64,000 nt of DNA from Hymenobacter siberiensis (GTDB taxonomy: Bacteria > Bacteroidota > Bacteroidia > Cytophagales > Hymenobacteraceae). The position numbers and the translations under genes are program-made. Positions 25,558-33,080 of this stretch are shown here, in pieces; the stretch's first letter is position 1, and every line of letters starts with the position of its first letter. The notes under the pieces were generated by a model. That model saw only the letters and a list, made by a program, of their open reading frames with translations. It did no database searches and was not told where the DNA came from. The stretch lies in assembly GCF_018967845.1 (NCBI RefSeq), contig NZ_JAHLZZ010000001.1, positions 4,092,001 through 4,156,000 on the forward strand. Direction: 5' to 3'.

Positions 25558-26327
25558 AGCGTCGTTTTCAAATCCTCATTGATGTGCAGCGCGTGTTCGA
25601 TAACAACTTTATCAACGCCGAATTGCAGCGCGTCAAACGCATTTTCTAATTTGGGCAGCATGCCGTCGGCGATAATGCCGCTTTCTTTTAATTCGGCGTA
25701 ATCCGCAAGATTAATTTTCATAATTACGGAATCATCGTCGTTAATATCCGTGAGCACGCCGCGCTTTTCAAAGCAGAAATGTAATGCTACTGCATATTTC
25801 TTACTTAACGCTTTGGCGACGGAAGCGGCAATGGTATCGGCATTGGTATTTAATAGCTGGCCGTGGCCGTCATGATTAATCGGGCAGAAAACCGGCGTCA
25901 AACCGAGCGTCAGAAACTGATGCACCAACTCTGTATTTACACTGGCCTCGCTCAGGTCGCCTACGAAACCGTAGTCGATATCACGCACCGGGCGCTTCAC
26001 GGCCTGAATCACGTTGCCATCGGCACCACTGAGGCCCAACGCGTTGACGCCATGGCTTTGCAGCGCCACCACAATTTGCTTGTTGGTCTTGCCGGCGTAA
26101 AACATGGTTACTAAATCCAGCGTGTCGGCGTCGGTAATGCGGCGGCCATTTATCATGCGCGGGGCGATGCCCAGATTTTTCATCATTTCGCTGGCGCCTT
26201 TACCACCGCCGTGCACCAGAATTTTCGGCCCCCTAATTTTGGAAAACAAGCGCACGAATTCCCACAAATCAGCCTCGCTGTCAATTATACCGCCACCTAT
26301 TTTAAATATTTTTAATTTGGATTTCAT
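25545..26327 (-). CDS. argB: Acetylglutamate (acylglutamate) kinase
   Basis: Phosphorylates N-acylglutamate, the second step of arginine synthesis. 260 residues from ATG 26327 (MKSKLKIFKIGGG). Amino-acid-kinase features: KIGGGIID at the N-terminus, VHGGGKGASEMM (the nucleotide-binding Gly loop), and NTNADTIAASVAKAL near the C-terminal half. No N-terminal extra helix of the arginine-inhibited hexameric type is present, so direct feedback inhibition is not obvious. First gene of the leftward arg set. Confidence 0.93.
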   Translation of the reverse strand: MKSKLKIFKIGGGIIDSEADLWEFVRLFSKIRGPKILVHGGGKGASEMMKNLGIAPRMINGRRITDADTLDLVTMFYAGKTNKQIVVALQSHGVNALGLSGADGNVIQAVKRPVRDIDYGFVGDLSEASVNTELVHQFLTLGLTPVFCPINHDGHGQLLNTNADTIAASVAKALSKKYAVALHFCFEKRGVLTDINDDDSVIMKINLADYAELKESGIIADGMLPKLENAFDALQFGVDKVVIEHALHINEDLKTTLWLN

Positions 26328-26750
26328 CACTACTTCACATACGCGCAAACCCAGCGTCGGGCAAGTGCTATTTTAAAAAAACCACCGGAAAGGTTGCAGG
26401 CAAAAGTAGGAGCTTTTACATTTGTGCCAGAATTGAACCACTTGGTTCGCTGCTTCGTTAAAGCGCCGAATCACTTTGACTTTCATCATGCCCCTCCTCG
26501 TTTCCACGTCTTCCATGCTCGCCTCCGCCGTTCGGCCGGGTGCAGCCGGCGTGTGCCAAACGACTTGCGCGCTGGTGCGACGACCCTAGCGGCTTCAGCA
26601 GCCGCATGTTGGCCCCTTGGCCAGCCCCTTTTGAGCCGGGCTAGTATCCGCTCAACTTACAGACAGGTTTGGGCTTTAGCAGGAAATCACCGTGTAGCAA
26701 TGCGGGTTTTCCGGACAGCCGCGCATCTATCCCTAAGTTTCTAATAATCA
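26328..26750. other. Divergent regulatory gap between the two arginine transcription units
   Basis: 423 bp with no convincing gene. The frame 26394-26744 has no family resemblance and an implausible composition. The region must hold promoters for both directions. No ARG-box-like 18-bp palindrome was seen. Confidence 0.6.
26401..26408 (-). promoter_or_regulatory. Candidate -7 box for argB-argE-argH
   Basis: Minus-strand TACTTTTG fits TAnnTTTG and would give a leader of about 70 nt. The -33 position has no perfect TTG. Confidence 0.45.
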
Positions 26751-27341
26751 ATGACAATTCGGGTTGCAACTGCAGCGGACGCACAGTACGCTGAACAATT
26801 ATGCCAGTGGTACGTCGAGTCGGCCAAAACGCGGGGCACCGGCATCGCCAAGCGCGAGCCGGCCTATGTGGCCACGAAAATGGCCAGCGGCGACGGCATC
26901 ATCGCCTTCGTCGATGGCGAGCTTGCGGGGTTTTGCTACATCGAAACCTTTGATGACAAGACCTTTGTCGTTAACTCCGGCCTGATTGTGAACGCCGAAA
27001 TCCGCAAAGGTGGCGTAGGCAAGGCCATCAAGCAGGCCGTGTTCGAGCTGTCGCGCAGCAAGTACCCGCAGGCCAAGATTTTCGGCATCACGACCAGTCT
27101 GGCCGTGATGAAAATCAACACCGACCTCGGCTACGAGCCCGTTACCTTCTCGGAGCTGACCACCAGTGAAGACTTCTGGAAAGGCTGCAAAAGCTGCAAA
27201 AACTATAGCATCCTGATGGAGAATGAGCGCAAGCTGTGCCTCTGCACGGGTATGCTGTATGACACGCCCGAAAAGCAGCTGGTGCAGTTGCAGGCACCCG
27301 ATTTTGCGGCCCTGGACCAGAAAACAGAATCGGCTTCCTAG
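26751..27341 (+). CDS. GNAT acyltransferase, probable N-acylglutamate synthase
   Basis: 196 residues. The GNAT acyl-CoA loop is the stretch NAEIRKGGVGKAIKQAV (about 80-96), preceded by the strand VVNSGLIVNAE. The C-terminal part carries CKSCKNYSILMENERKLCLCTGMLYD, a four-Cys segment that could bind metal. No argA or argJ is present, and GNAT proteins in this position of Bacteroidota arg clusters supply the first step (acylation of glutamate). Acetyl versus succinyl donor cannot be read from the sequence. It opens the rightward operon, with a -7-like TAAGTTTC about 10 bp before the start. Confidence 0.8.
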   Translation: MTIRVATAADAQYAEQLCQWYVESAKTRGTGIAKREPAYVATKMASGDGIIAFVDGELAGFCYIETFDDKTFVVNSGLIVNAEIRKGGVGKAIKQAVFELSRSKYPQAKIFGITTSLAVMKINTDLGYEPVTFSELTTSEDFWKGCKSCKNYSILMENERKLCLCTGMLYDTPEKQLVQLQAPDFAALDQKTESAS

Positions 27342-27343
27342 CT

Positions 27344-27429
27344 TGTGCGGTAAGCTTTCGCCGGCACCGCAGGGCCGTGTCCCTGCTAACATCTTAACTA
27401 TCCAATGGCAAGCTAAAGCTTACCGCACA
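27344..27429. repeat. Inverted repeat TGTGCGGTAAGCTTT (15-bp arms)
   Basis: Perfect arms 27344-27358 and 27415-27429 with a 56-bp spacer fill the gap between the GNAT stop (27339-27341) and the argG start. Related sequence flanks the transposase at 7840-8784 and the repeat at 13525. Confidence 0.8.
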
Positions 27430-27437
27430 CTCGAAAA

Positions 27438-28622
27438 ATGAAGAAAAAAGCCATACTTGCCTACAGCGGCGGCCTCGACACCTCGTTTTGCGCCGTGTAT
27501 TTGTCGCGCGACCTTGATTTGGAAGTGCACACCGTCATCGTCAACTCCGGTGGCTTCACGGCCGAGGAGCTGTCCGCCATCGAGAAGCGCGCCTACGAGC
27601 TGGGTTCGGTGAAGCACGAGGTGATTGACGTAACCACCCGCTTTTACCAAGACTGCCTGCGCTACCTGCTGTTCGGCAACGTGCTAAAAAACGACACGTA
27701 CCCGCTGAGCGTGAGCGCCGAGCGCATGTTCCAATCGCTGGCCATTGCCGAGTATGCCCGCGCCAACGAGGCCGACTACATCGTGCACGGCAGCACCGGA
27801 GCTGGCAACGACCAGGTGCGCTTCGACGTGGCTTTTTCGGTTATTTCGCCCAAAACGGAGATTCTCACGCCCATCCGCGACCTGAAACTGTCGCGCCAGG
27901 CCGAGATTGAGTACCTGCAAAAACAGGGCTTCGAGATGAGCTGGGAGAAGGTGAAATATTCCATTAATAAAGGCATCTGGGGCACCAGCGTGGGCGGTGT
28001 TGAAACGCTGACTTCGCACGAAGCTTTGCCGGAAAGCGCCTACCCGTCGCAATTGCAGCGGCACGATTCGGAGCGCGTGGAAATCACCTTCGAGAAAGGT
28101 GAGCCCGTGGCCCTGAATGGTGAGACGATGGACCCAGTAGCCCTGATTCAGAAGCTGAACGAACTGGGTTCGGCTTTCGCCATTGGCCGCGACACGCATG
28201 TGGGCGATACCATCCTGGGTATCAAGGGCCGCGTGGGCTTTGAGGCGCCCGCGCCGCTCATGCTCATCAAGGCGCACCACCTGCTGGAGAAGCACACCAG
28301 CACCCGCTGGCAGCTGCTGCACAAGGACTACATCGCCAACTGGTACGGCACGCTGTTGCACGAGGCCCAGTACCTCGACCCGGTGATGCGCGACATGGAG
28401 GCGTTCCTGCAATCGTCGCAGAACCGCGTATCGGGTAAGGTGTTCGTACAGCTCCACCCCTACCGGTTCGAGCTGCTCGGCATCGAGTCTAAGTATGATA
28501 TGATGCAGTCGAAAGTGGCCACGTATGGGGAAGAGAATAATGCCTGGGATGCGCGGGATGCGCGTGGTTTCATCAAGATTTTCGGTAATCAACTGAAGAT
28601 TAGCGCTAGTTTAAACGAGTAG
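27438..28622 (+). CDS. argG: Argininosuccinate synthase
   Basis: ATP-dependent joining of citrulline and aspartate. 394 residues. The N-type ATP pyrophosphatase PP-loop AYSGGLDTS is at 8-16; GSTGAGNDQVRFD (about 117-129) is the citrulline/aspartate loop, and SINKGIWGTSVGG follows. Second gene of the rightward unit. Its TAG stop (28620-28622) lies inside the left arm of the following inverted repeat. Confidence 0.95.
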   Translation: MKKKAILAYSGGLDTSFCAVYLSRDLDLEVHTVIVNSGGFTAEELSAIEKRAYELGSVKHEVIDVTTRFYQDCLRYLLFGNVLKNDTYPLSVSAERMFQSLAIAEYARANEADYIVHGSTGAGNDQVRFDVAFSVISPKTEILTPIRDLKLSRQAEIEYLQKQGFEMSWEKVKYSINKGIWGTSVGGVETLTSHEALPESAYPSQLQRHDSERVEITFEKGEPVALNGETMDPVALIQKLNELGSAFAIGRDTHVGDTILGIKGRVGFEAPAPLMLIKAHHLLEKHTSTRWQLLHKDYIANWYGTLLHEAQYLDPVMRDMEAFLQSSQNRVSGKVFVQLHPYRFELLGIESKYDMMQSKVATYGEENNAWDARDARGFIKIFGNQLKISASLNE

Positions 28623-28726
28623 CGCGGACTTTTAGTCCGCGGGTCTGACCGCTAGCATACTGTCCATCCCTACTCTCAACCGGGTTCGCCGATTCCACAT
28701 ACCCGCGGACTAAAAGTCCGCGCTAC
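28619..28726. repeat. Perfect inverted repeat (26-bp arms) between argG and argC
   Basis: Arms 28619-28644 and 28701-28726 are exactly complementary; each arm also contains its own small palindrome CGGACTTTTAGTCCG. The edge is GTAGC...GCTAC. The argG stop codon is inside the left arm, and argC begins 3 bp after the right arm. Confidence 0.92.
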
Positions 28727-28729
28727 GCC

Positions 28730-29719
28730 ATGCAAAACACCAAAATCATCGCCGGCATCGTGGGCGGGGCCGGCTACACCGCCGGCGAGCTTATCCGCAT
28801 TCTGCTGCACCACGAGTTCGTGGAGCTAGGCGGCATCGTGAGCTCGTCGAACGCCGGCAACCCGGTGCACCAGGTGCACGACGATTTGGTGGGCGAAACC
28901 GATTTGGTGTTCGCCTCCGAGCTGGCCGGCGATGAGGACGTGGTGTTTCTGTGCCTGGGCCACGGCAACTCCAAAGCCTGGCTGCTTAAAAACGCCCTGC
29001 CCGCAACCACCCACGTCATCGACCTGAGCAACGATTTCCGCCTGACGGCCGATGCTGAATTTGAAGGTCGCGAGTTCGTATACGGCCTGCCGGAGCTGAA
29101 CAAAAACCGTATCCAGCAGGCCCAGAGCATTGCCAACCCGGGGTGCTTCGCCACGGCCATTCAGCTGGCGCTGCTGCCGCTGGCGAAAGCCGGCAAGCTC
29201 ACCCACGACATCCACGTGTCGGCCATCACCGGCTCGACCGGCGCGGGCCAGAGCTTGGCGGAAACGGTACATTTCTCGTGGCGCTCGAACAACGTGTCCA
29301 TCTACAAGCCCTTCACGCACCAGCACCTCGGCGAAATCGGTGAGAGCCTGGCGCAGCTGCAGCCGCAGTCGGAAGCCGAGATTCACTTCATCCCCTACCG
29401 CGGCAATTTCGCGCGGGGCATCTTCGCCAGCGTCTACACGCCCTCGGAGCTGACGCAGGACGAGGCGCGGGCGCTGTACCAGCAGTTTTATGCCGACGCG
29501 CCGTTCACTACGGTGTCGGACAAGGAAATTCACCTCAAGCAAGTGGTGAACACCAACAAATGCCTGCTGCACGTGCAGAAACAAGGCAAGCAGCTCTTGA
29601 TTACCTCGGTGATTGATAACTTGGTGAAAGGCGCGTCGGGCCAGGCGGTGCAGAATATGAATCTGCTGTTTGGCCTGCCGGAAACGACGGGGCTGATGAG
29701 TAAGGCTTCATTTTTTTAA
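28730..29719 (+). CDS. argC: N-acyl-gamma-glutamyl-phosphate reductase
   Basis: NADPH-dependent reduction of acylglutamyl phosphate to the semialdehyde. 329 residues. Rossmann start GIVGGAGYTAGELIRIL (9-25), catalytic Cys139 in SIANPGCFATAIQLALLPL, substrate segment ITGSTGAGQS, and HQHLGEIGESL with the conserved His. The start lies 3 bp beyond an inverted repeat, so its initiation region could be occluded by RNA structure unless translated from argG. Confidence 0.94.
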   Translation: MQNTKIIAGIVGGAGYTAGELIRILLHHEFVELGGIVSSSNAGNPVHQVHDDLVGETDLVFASELAGDEDVVFLCLGHGNSKAWLLKNALPATTHVIDLSNDFRLTADAEFEGREFVYGLPELNKNRIQQAQSIANPGCFATAIQLALLPLAKAGKLTHDIHVSAITGSTGAGQSLAETVHFSWRSNNVSIYKPFTHQHLGEIGESLAQLQPQSEAEIHFIPYRGNFARGIFASVYTPSELTQDEARALYQQFYADAPFTTVSDKEIHLKQVVNTNKCLLHVQKQGKQLLITSVIDNLVKGASGQAVQNMNLLFGLPETTGLMSKASFF

Positions 29720-29742
29720 AGTAGACCGTCACGCTGCAAATC

Positions 29743-30099
29743 ATGTCTAGCGAAATCCGTCTTCTCTCCGAAGTAATTCGCCATGTCCCATCTGGGTCCA
29801 TCTGGCATATTTCAAGTGACTCCTGGGCTGGCATCAAAACCACTTTTGGCGCACTCCTAATTGACAATGCTGGTGACTGGCAGATAATGATTACGGATGA
29901 GAACAGAGATGCTATAACTCAAAAAGCTGAAGAAGAGGAAGTAGCTGAAAAAGGGATTCACATGGATATAGAATCAGAAAATCAAACGATTCTATTCAGA
30001 AGCTATGATGCAATGTCATTCATTGGAATTGACAAGATTCTATATGCGAGTTTGAATCCAGATAATATTCCGCCTGACTTAGAAATATCATTAGACTAG
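29743..30099 (+). CDS. Orphan acidic 118-residue protein in the arg operon
   Basis: Not recognised. It is AT-richer and uses different codons from argC and argD, between which it lies with short gaps (23 and 39 bp). Acidic (EEEEVAEKG, DIESENQT, PPDLEISLD), no signal peptide or membrane segment. The beta-rich start (WAGIKTTFGALLIDNAGDWQIMIT) and small size recall immunity-protein-like or SUKH-type orphan genes, but no specific motif is present. It probably arrived by transfer and is co-transcribed with the arg genes. Confidence 0.6.
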   Translation: MSSEIRLLSEVIRHVPSGSIWHISSDSWAGIKTTFGALLIDNAGDWQIMITDENRDAITQKAEEEEVAEKGIHMDIESENQTILFRSYDAMSFIGIDKILYASLNPDNIPPDLEISLD

Positions 30100-30138
30100 T
30101 TCCTTCAAAAATTAAGTCTTCGAGACAACCGCCATAAC

Positions 30139-31278
30139 ATGGAGCTTTTCAACGTTTATCCCCTCGTCAACATCACGCCCGTAAAGGCGCTCGGCGCGAA
30201 GCTGTGGGACGACCAGGGCCAGGAATACCTGGATTTCTACGGCGGCCACGCCGTTATTTCCATCGGCCACAGCCACCCGCACTACGTGCAGCGCCTCACC
30301 GAGCAGCTGCAGAACATCGGCTTCTACTCCAACTCGGTGCAGATTCCGATTCAGACGCAGCTGGCGCACAAGCTGGGCCAGGTGTCGGGCTACGACGATT
30401 ACGCGCTGTTTCTGTGCAACTCGGGGGCCGAGGCCAACGAGAATGCGCTGAAGCTGGCCTCCTTCCACACCGGCAAAACCCGCGTGGTGGCGTTCAAAGG
30501 CTCGTTTCACGGCCGCACGAGCGGCGCGGTGGCCGCCACCGACAACCCGAAAATCGTGGCCCCCTTCAATGCCGGCCACGCCATCAGCTTCGTCGATTAC
30601 GACCTGAAGGCGGTGGCCGAAATCCTGCGCGGCGGCGACGTTTGCGCCGTCATTATCGAGCCGATTCAGGGTGTGGGCGGCATCATCATGCCTTCCGATG
30701 ATTTTCTGCAGGGGCTGTCGCTGCTGTGCGGCGCGCACAACGTGCTGCTCATCGCCGACGAGGTACAGAGCGGCTACGGCCGCAGCGGTACCTTTTTCGC
30801 GCACCAGCACGCCGGCATCCAGCCCGATATCATTTCCGTGGCCAAGGGCATGGGCAACGGCTTTCCCATCGGCGGCATCCTGATTGCGCCGTCGCTGAAA
30901 GCCTCATACGGCCTGCTGGGCACCACCTTCGGCGGCAACCACCTGGCCTGCGCCGCCGCCCTGGCCGTGCTCGAAGTCATCGAAAATGAACACCTGCTGG
31001 CCCACGCCACCGAGCTGGGCGACTACCTCCGCACCGAGCTGCTGGCCCACGCCGGCGCCGAAGAAATCCGCGGGCGGGGCCTGATGGTGGGCATCAAATA
31101 CGACTTCCCCATCAAGGAAATCCGCGACCAGCTGCTCACCGAACACCACATTTTCGTGGGCAACGCCTCCGACCCCACGGTGCTCCGGCTGCTGCCGCCG
31201 CTGAATATCACGAAGGCCGAAATTGACCGGTTTTTGCAGGCGCTGTACACACTTATTCCGGCAGAGGCAAGGAGTTAA
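30139..31278 (+). CDS. argD: Acetylornithine-type aminotransferase (class III, PLP)
   Basis: Converts N-acyl-glutamate semialdehyde to N-acylornithine with glutamate as donor. 379 residues. PLP features: NSGAEANENALKLA (94-107), ADEVQSGYGRSG with Asp207 for the pyridine nitrogen, and the Schiff-base Lys236 in SVAKGMGNGFPIGG. The C-terminal GRGLMVGIKYD is typical of ArgD/AstC. A role in lysine or polyamine paths is possible, but the context fixes arginine. Confidence 0.94.
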   Translation: MELFNVYPLVNITPVKALGAKLWDDQGQEYLDFYGGHAVISIGHSHPHYVQRLTEQLQNIGFYSNSVQIPIQTQLAHKLGQVSGYDDYALFLCNSGAEANENALKLASFHTGKTRVVAFKGSFHGRTSGAVAATDNPKIVAPFNAGHAISFVDYDLKAVAEILRGGDVCAVIIEPIQGVGGIIMPSDDFLQGLSLLCGAHNVLLIADEVQSGYGRSGTFFAHQHAGIQPDIISVAKGMGNGFPIGGILIAPSLKASYGLLGTTFGGNHLACAAALAVLEVIENEHLLAHATELGDYLRTELLAHAGAEEIRGRGLMVGIKYDFPIKEIRDQLLTEHHIFVGNASDPTVLRLLPPLNITKAEIDRFLQALYTLIPAEARS

Positions 31279-31306
31279 GCCGCTTGTGGCCTAACTTGCA
31301 GCCCCA

Positions 31307-31768
31307 ATGAGTAGCACGATGAAGTTTACGAGCCAAGCTCCCCTTCTAATTAGCTGCACGCTGCCATTGGCCACTTTTGCGCAGCAGCCGGCTGGTTCTT
31401 TCCATGAAAGAGCGGCCACTAACTATTCCTTTCAGCAGTTGTGCCCGCCCGACTTCCCGATGCCTGACATCCGGAAACGGCATTGCGCGGAGCAGATTGA
31501 TTTACACGCTTTCGCTCCCGTTTGGCTTACAACCTGCTTCGGCTGGAACAGACCCCTGATTTACGGTCCTGTTCCAGCCGAAAATGTATCGTGGCTACTA
31601 CAAAAGCGGGTTAAGGCTACGCCGCACACCCGCCAGACGTCTGGCAGTAAGCTTTCCGGAATCGTGGCAGGCACCCTGACGAGCCAGGATTCGATTATTG
31701 TTGATGGGGATGGTGAGCCCACCTGCCACTCCCTCCCAACTCAACGAGAAAGTAAGCTGCATGCCTGA
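31307..31768 (+). CDS. Doubtful 153-residue ORF with an export-like leader
   Basis: Not recognised. MKFTSQAPLLISCTLPLATFAQQP resembles a short signal peptide, followed by a Cys-containing region and a small repeat-like SGIVAGTLTSQDSIIVDGDG. Against it, a perfect 14-bp inverted repeat (31538-31551/31569-31582) interrupts the frame. It may be a remnant of a surface protein. Confidence 0.35.
   Translation: MSSTMKFTSQAPLLISCTLPLATFAQQPAGSFHERAATNYSFQQLCPPDFPMPDIRKRHCAEQIDLHAFAPVWLTTCFGWNRPLIYGPVPAENVSWLLQKRVKATPHTRQTSGSKLSGIVAGTLTSQDSIIVDGDGEPTCHSLPTQRESKLHA
31538..31582. repeat. Perfect hairpin TTCGGCTGGAACAG (14-bp arms)
   Basis: Exact complementary arms with a 17-nt spacer inside the doubtful ORF between argD and carA. 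Confidence 0.8.
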
Positions 31769-31817
31769 GTACTGCAGAAAATCAATAACAGAGTAAACCC
31801 CTTATTCTCATAATAAA

Positions 31818-32906
31818 GTGGAAAACGCTAAATCGGTAAAACTCATCCTCGAAGACGGCACCGAAATCCAGGGCGAATCCTTCGGTGCGTTCACCTCCGC
31901 CGCGGGCGAAGTGGTGTTCAGCACGGCCATGACCGGCTACCCCGAAAACCTCACCGACCCGTCCTTCGCCGGCCAGATTCTGGTGCTCACCACCCCCATG
32001 GTGGGCAACTACGGCGTGCCCGGCGAGGAACTGTACGAGTCGATTTCGAAGATTTTCGAGTCCGACAAAATTCACATTGCCGGGCTCGTAGTGAGCTACT
32101 ACTCCGAGGAGCACAGCCACTGGAATGCCGCCAAAAGCCTCGGCGACTGGCTCAAGGAGTACAACATCCCCGGCATTTTCGGCGTCGATACCCGCATGCT
32201 CACCAAGAAGCTGCGCGAGAAAGGCGCCATGCTGGGCAAAATCGTGGCCGAAACCGACGTGCCCTTTCACGACCCCAACCTCGACAACCTGGTGGCCCAG
32301 GTGAGCCCGGCCGGTGTGCAGCACTACGGCCACGGCCAGCACAAAATCGTGCTCGTGGACTGCGGCACCAAAACCAACATCATCCGCTGCTTCCTGGAGC
32401 GCGACGTGGAGCTGATTCGGGTGCCCTGGGACTACGATTTCACGACCTTGGATTACGACGGCCTGTTCCTAAGCAACGGCCCCGGCGACCCCAAAATGTG
32501 CGAAGCCACCATCGCGCACCTCCAGAAAGCCCTGCAACAGGACAAGCCCATTTTCGGCATCTGCCTGGGCAGTCAGCTCATGGGCCTGGCGGCGGGCGGC
32601 GACACGTTCAAGCTCAAATACGGCCACCGCAGCCACAACCAGCCCGTGAAGCTCACCGGCACCCAGCGCTGCTACATCACCAGCCAAAACCACGGCTTCG
32701 CGGTCGATACTGAAACGTTGCCCGCTGAATGGGACATGCTTTTCGAGAACCTGAACGACGGCACCTGCGAAGGCATCAAGCACAAAACCAAGCCGTTTTT
32801 CTCGACGCAGTTTCACCCTGAGGCCGCTGGTGGGCCGCAGGATACGGAGTTCCTGTTCGATGACTTCTTGAAAGCGGTGGTGGCGCATAAGACTGGAAAG
32901 CAATAG
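31818..32906 (+). CDS. carA: Carbamoyl-phosphate synthase small subunit
   Basis: Glutaminase that feeds ammonia to CarB. 362 residues from GTG 31818. The N-terminal domain (1-150) has the usual TAMTGYPENLTDPSFAGQI; the class I amidotransferase domain shows nucleophile Cys249 in GICLGSQLMGLA and the catalytic His-Glu in TQFHPEAAGGP. The location within arg genes suggests supply for ArgF', although the same enzyme could also serve pyrimidines. Confidence 0.95.
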   Translation: MENAKSVKLILEDGTEIQGESFGAFTSAAGEVVFSTAMTGYPENLTDPSFAGQILVLTTPMVGNYGVPGEELYESISKIFESDKIHIAGLVVSYYSEEHSHWNAAKSLGDWLKEYNIPGIFGVDTRMLTKKLREKGAMLGKIVAETDVPFHDPNLDNLVAQVSPAGVQHYGHGQHKIVLVDCGTKTNIIRCFLERDVELIRVPWDYDFTTLDYDGLFLSNGPGDPKMCEATIAHLQKALQQDKPIFGICLGSQLMGLAAGGDTFKLKYGHRSHNQPVKLTGTQRCYITSQNHGFAVDTETLPAEWDMLFENLNDGTCEGIKHKTKPFFSTQFHPEAAGGPQDTEFLFDDFLKAVVAHKTGKQ

Positions 32907-32917
32907 CTGTTCTCGCA

Positions 32918-33069
32918 TTCGCCTCACCCCCTGGCCCCCTCTCCGAAAAGGAGAGGGGGGACTGATTTCTAACTCTAATTTTTTAGTCTTTTCCTTCCCC
33001 TCCCTTAACTAGTGCTAGCAACTAGTCTCCCCTCTCCTTTTCGGAGAGGGAGCCAGGGGGTGAGGCGAA
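32918..33069. repeat. Inverted repeat (46-bp arms) between carA and carB
   Basis: Arms 32918-32963 and 33024-33069 match at 44 of 46 bases around a 60-bp spacer. Each arm includes CTCTCC-GAAAA-GGAGAG, itself a hairpin. Core shared with the repeat at 9856-10067. It occupies the space between two subunit genes of one enzyme. Confidence 0.92.
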
Positions 33070-33080
33070 CGTCGCACGAA

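Noticed and set aside
26394..26744. 117-codon frame upstream of the GNAT gene
   Set aside because: Odd composition (His/Arg/Ala), no family pattern, and it fills the divergent promoter region.
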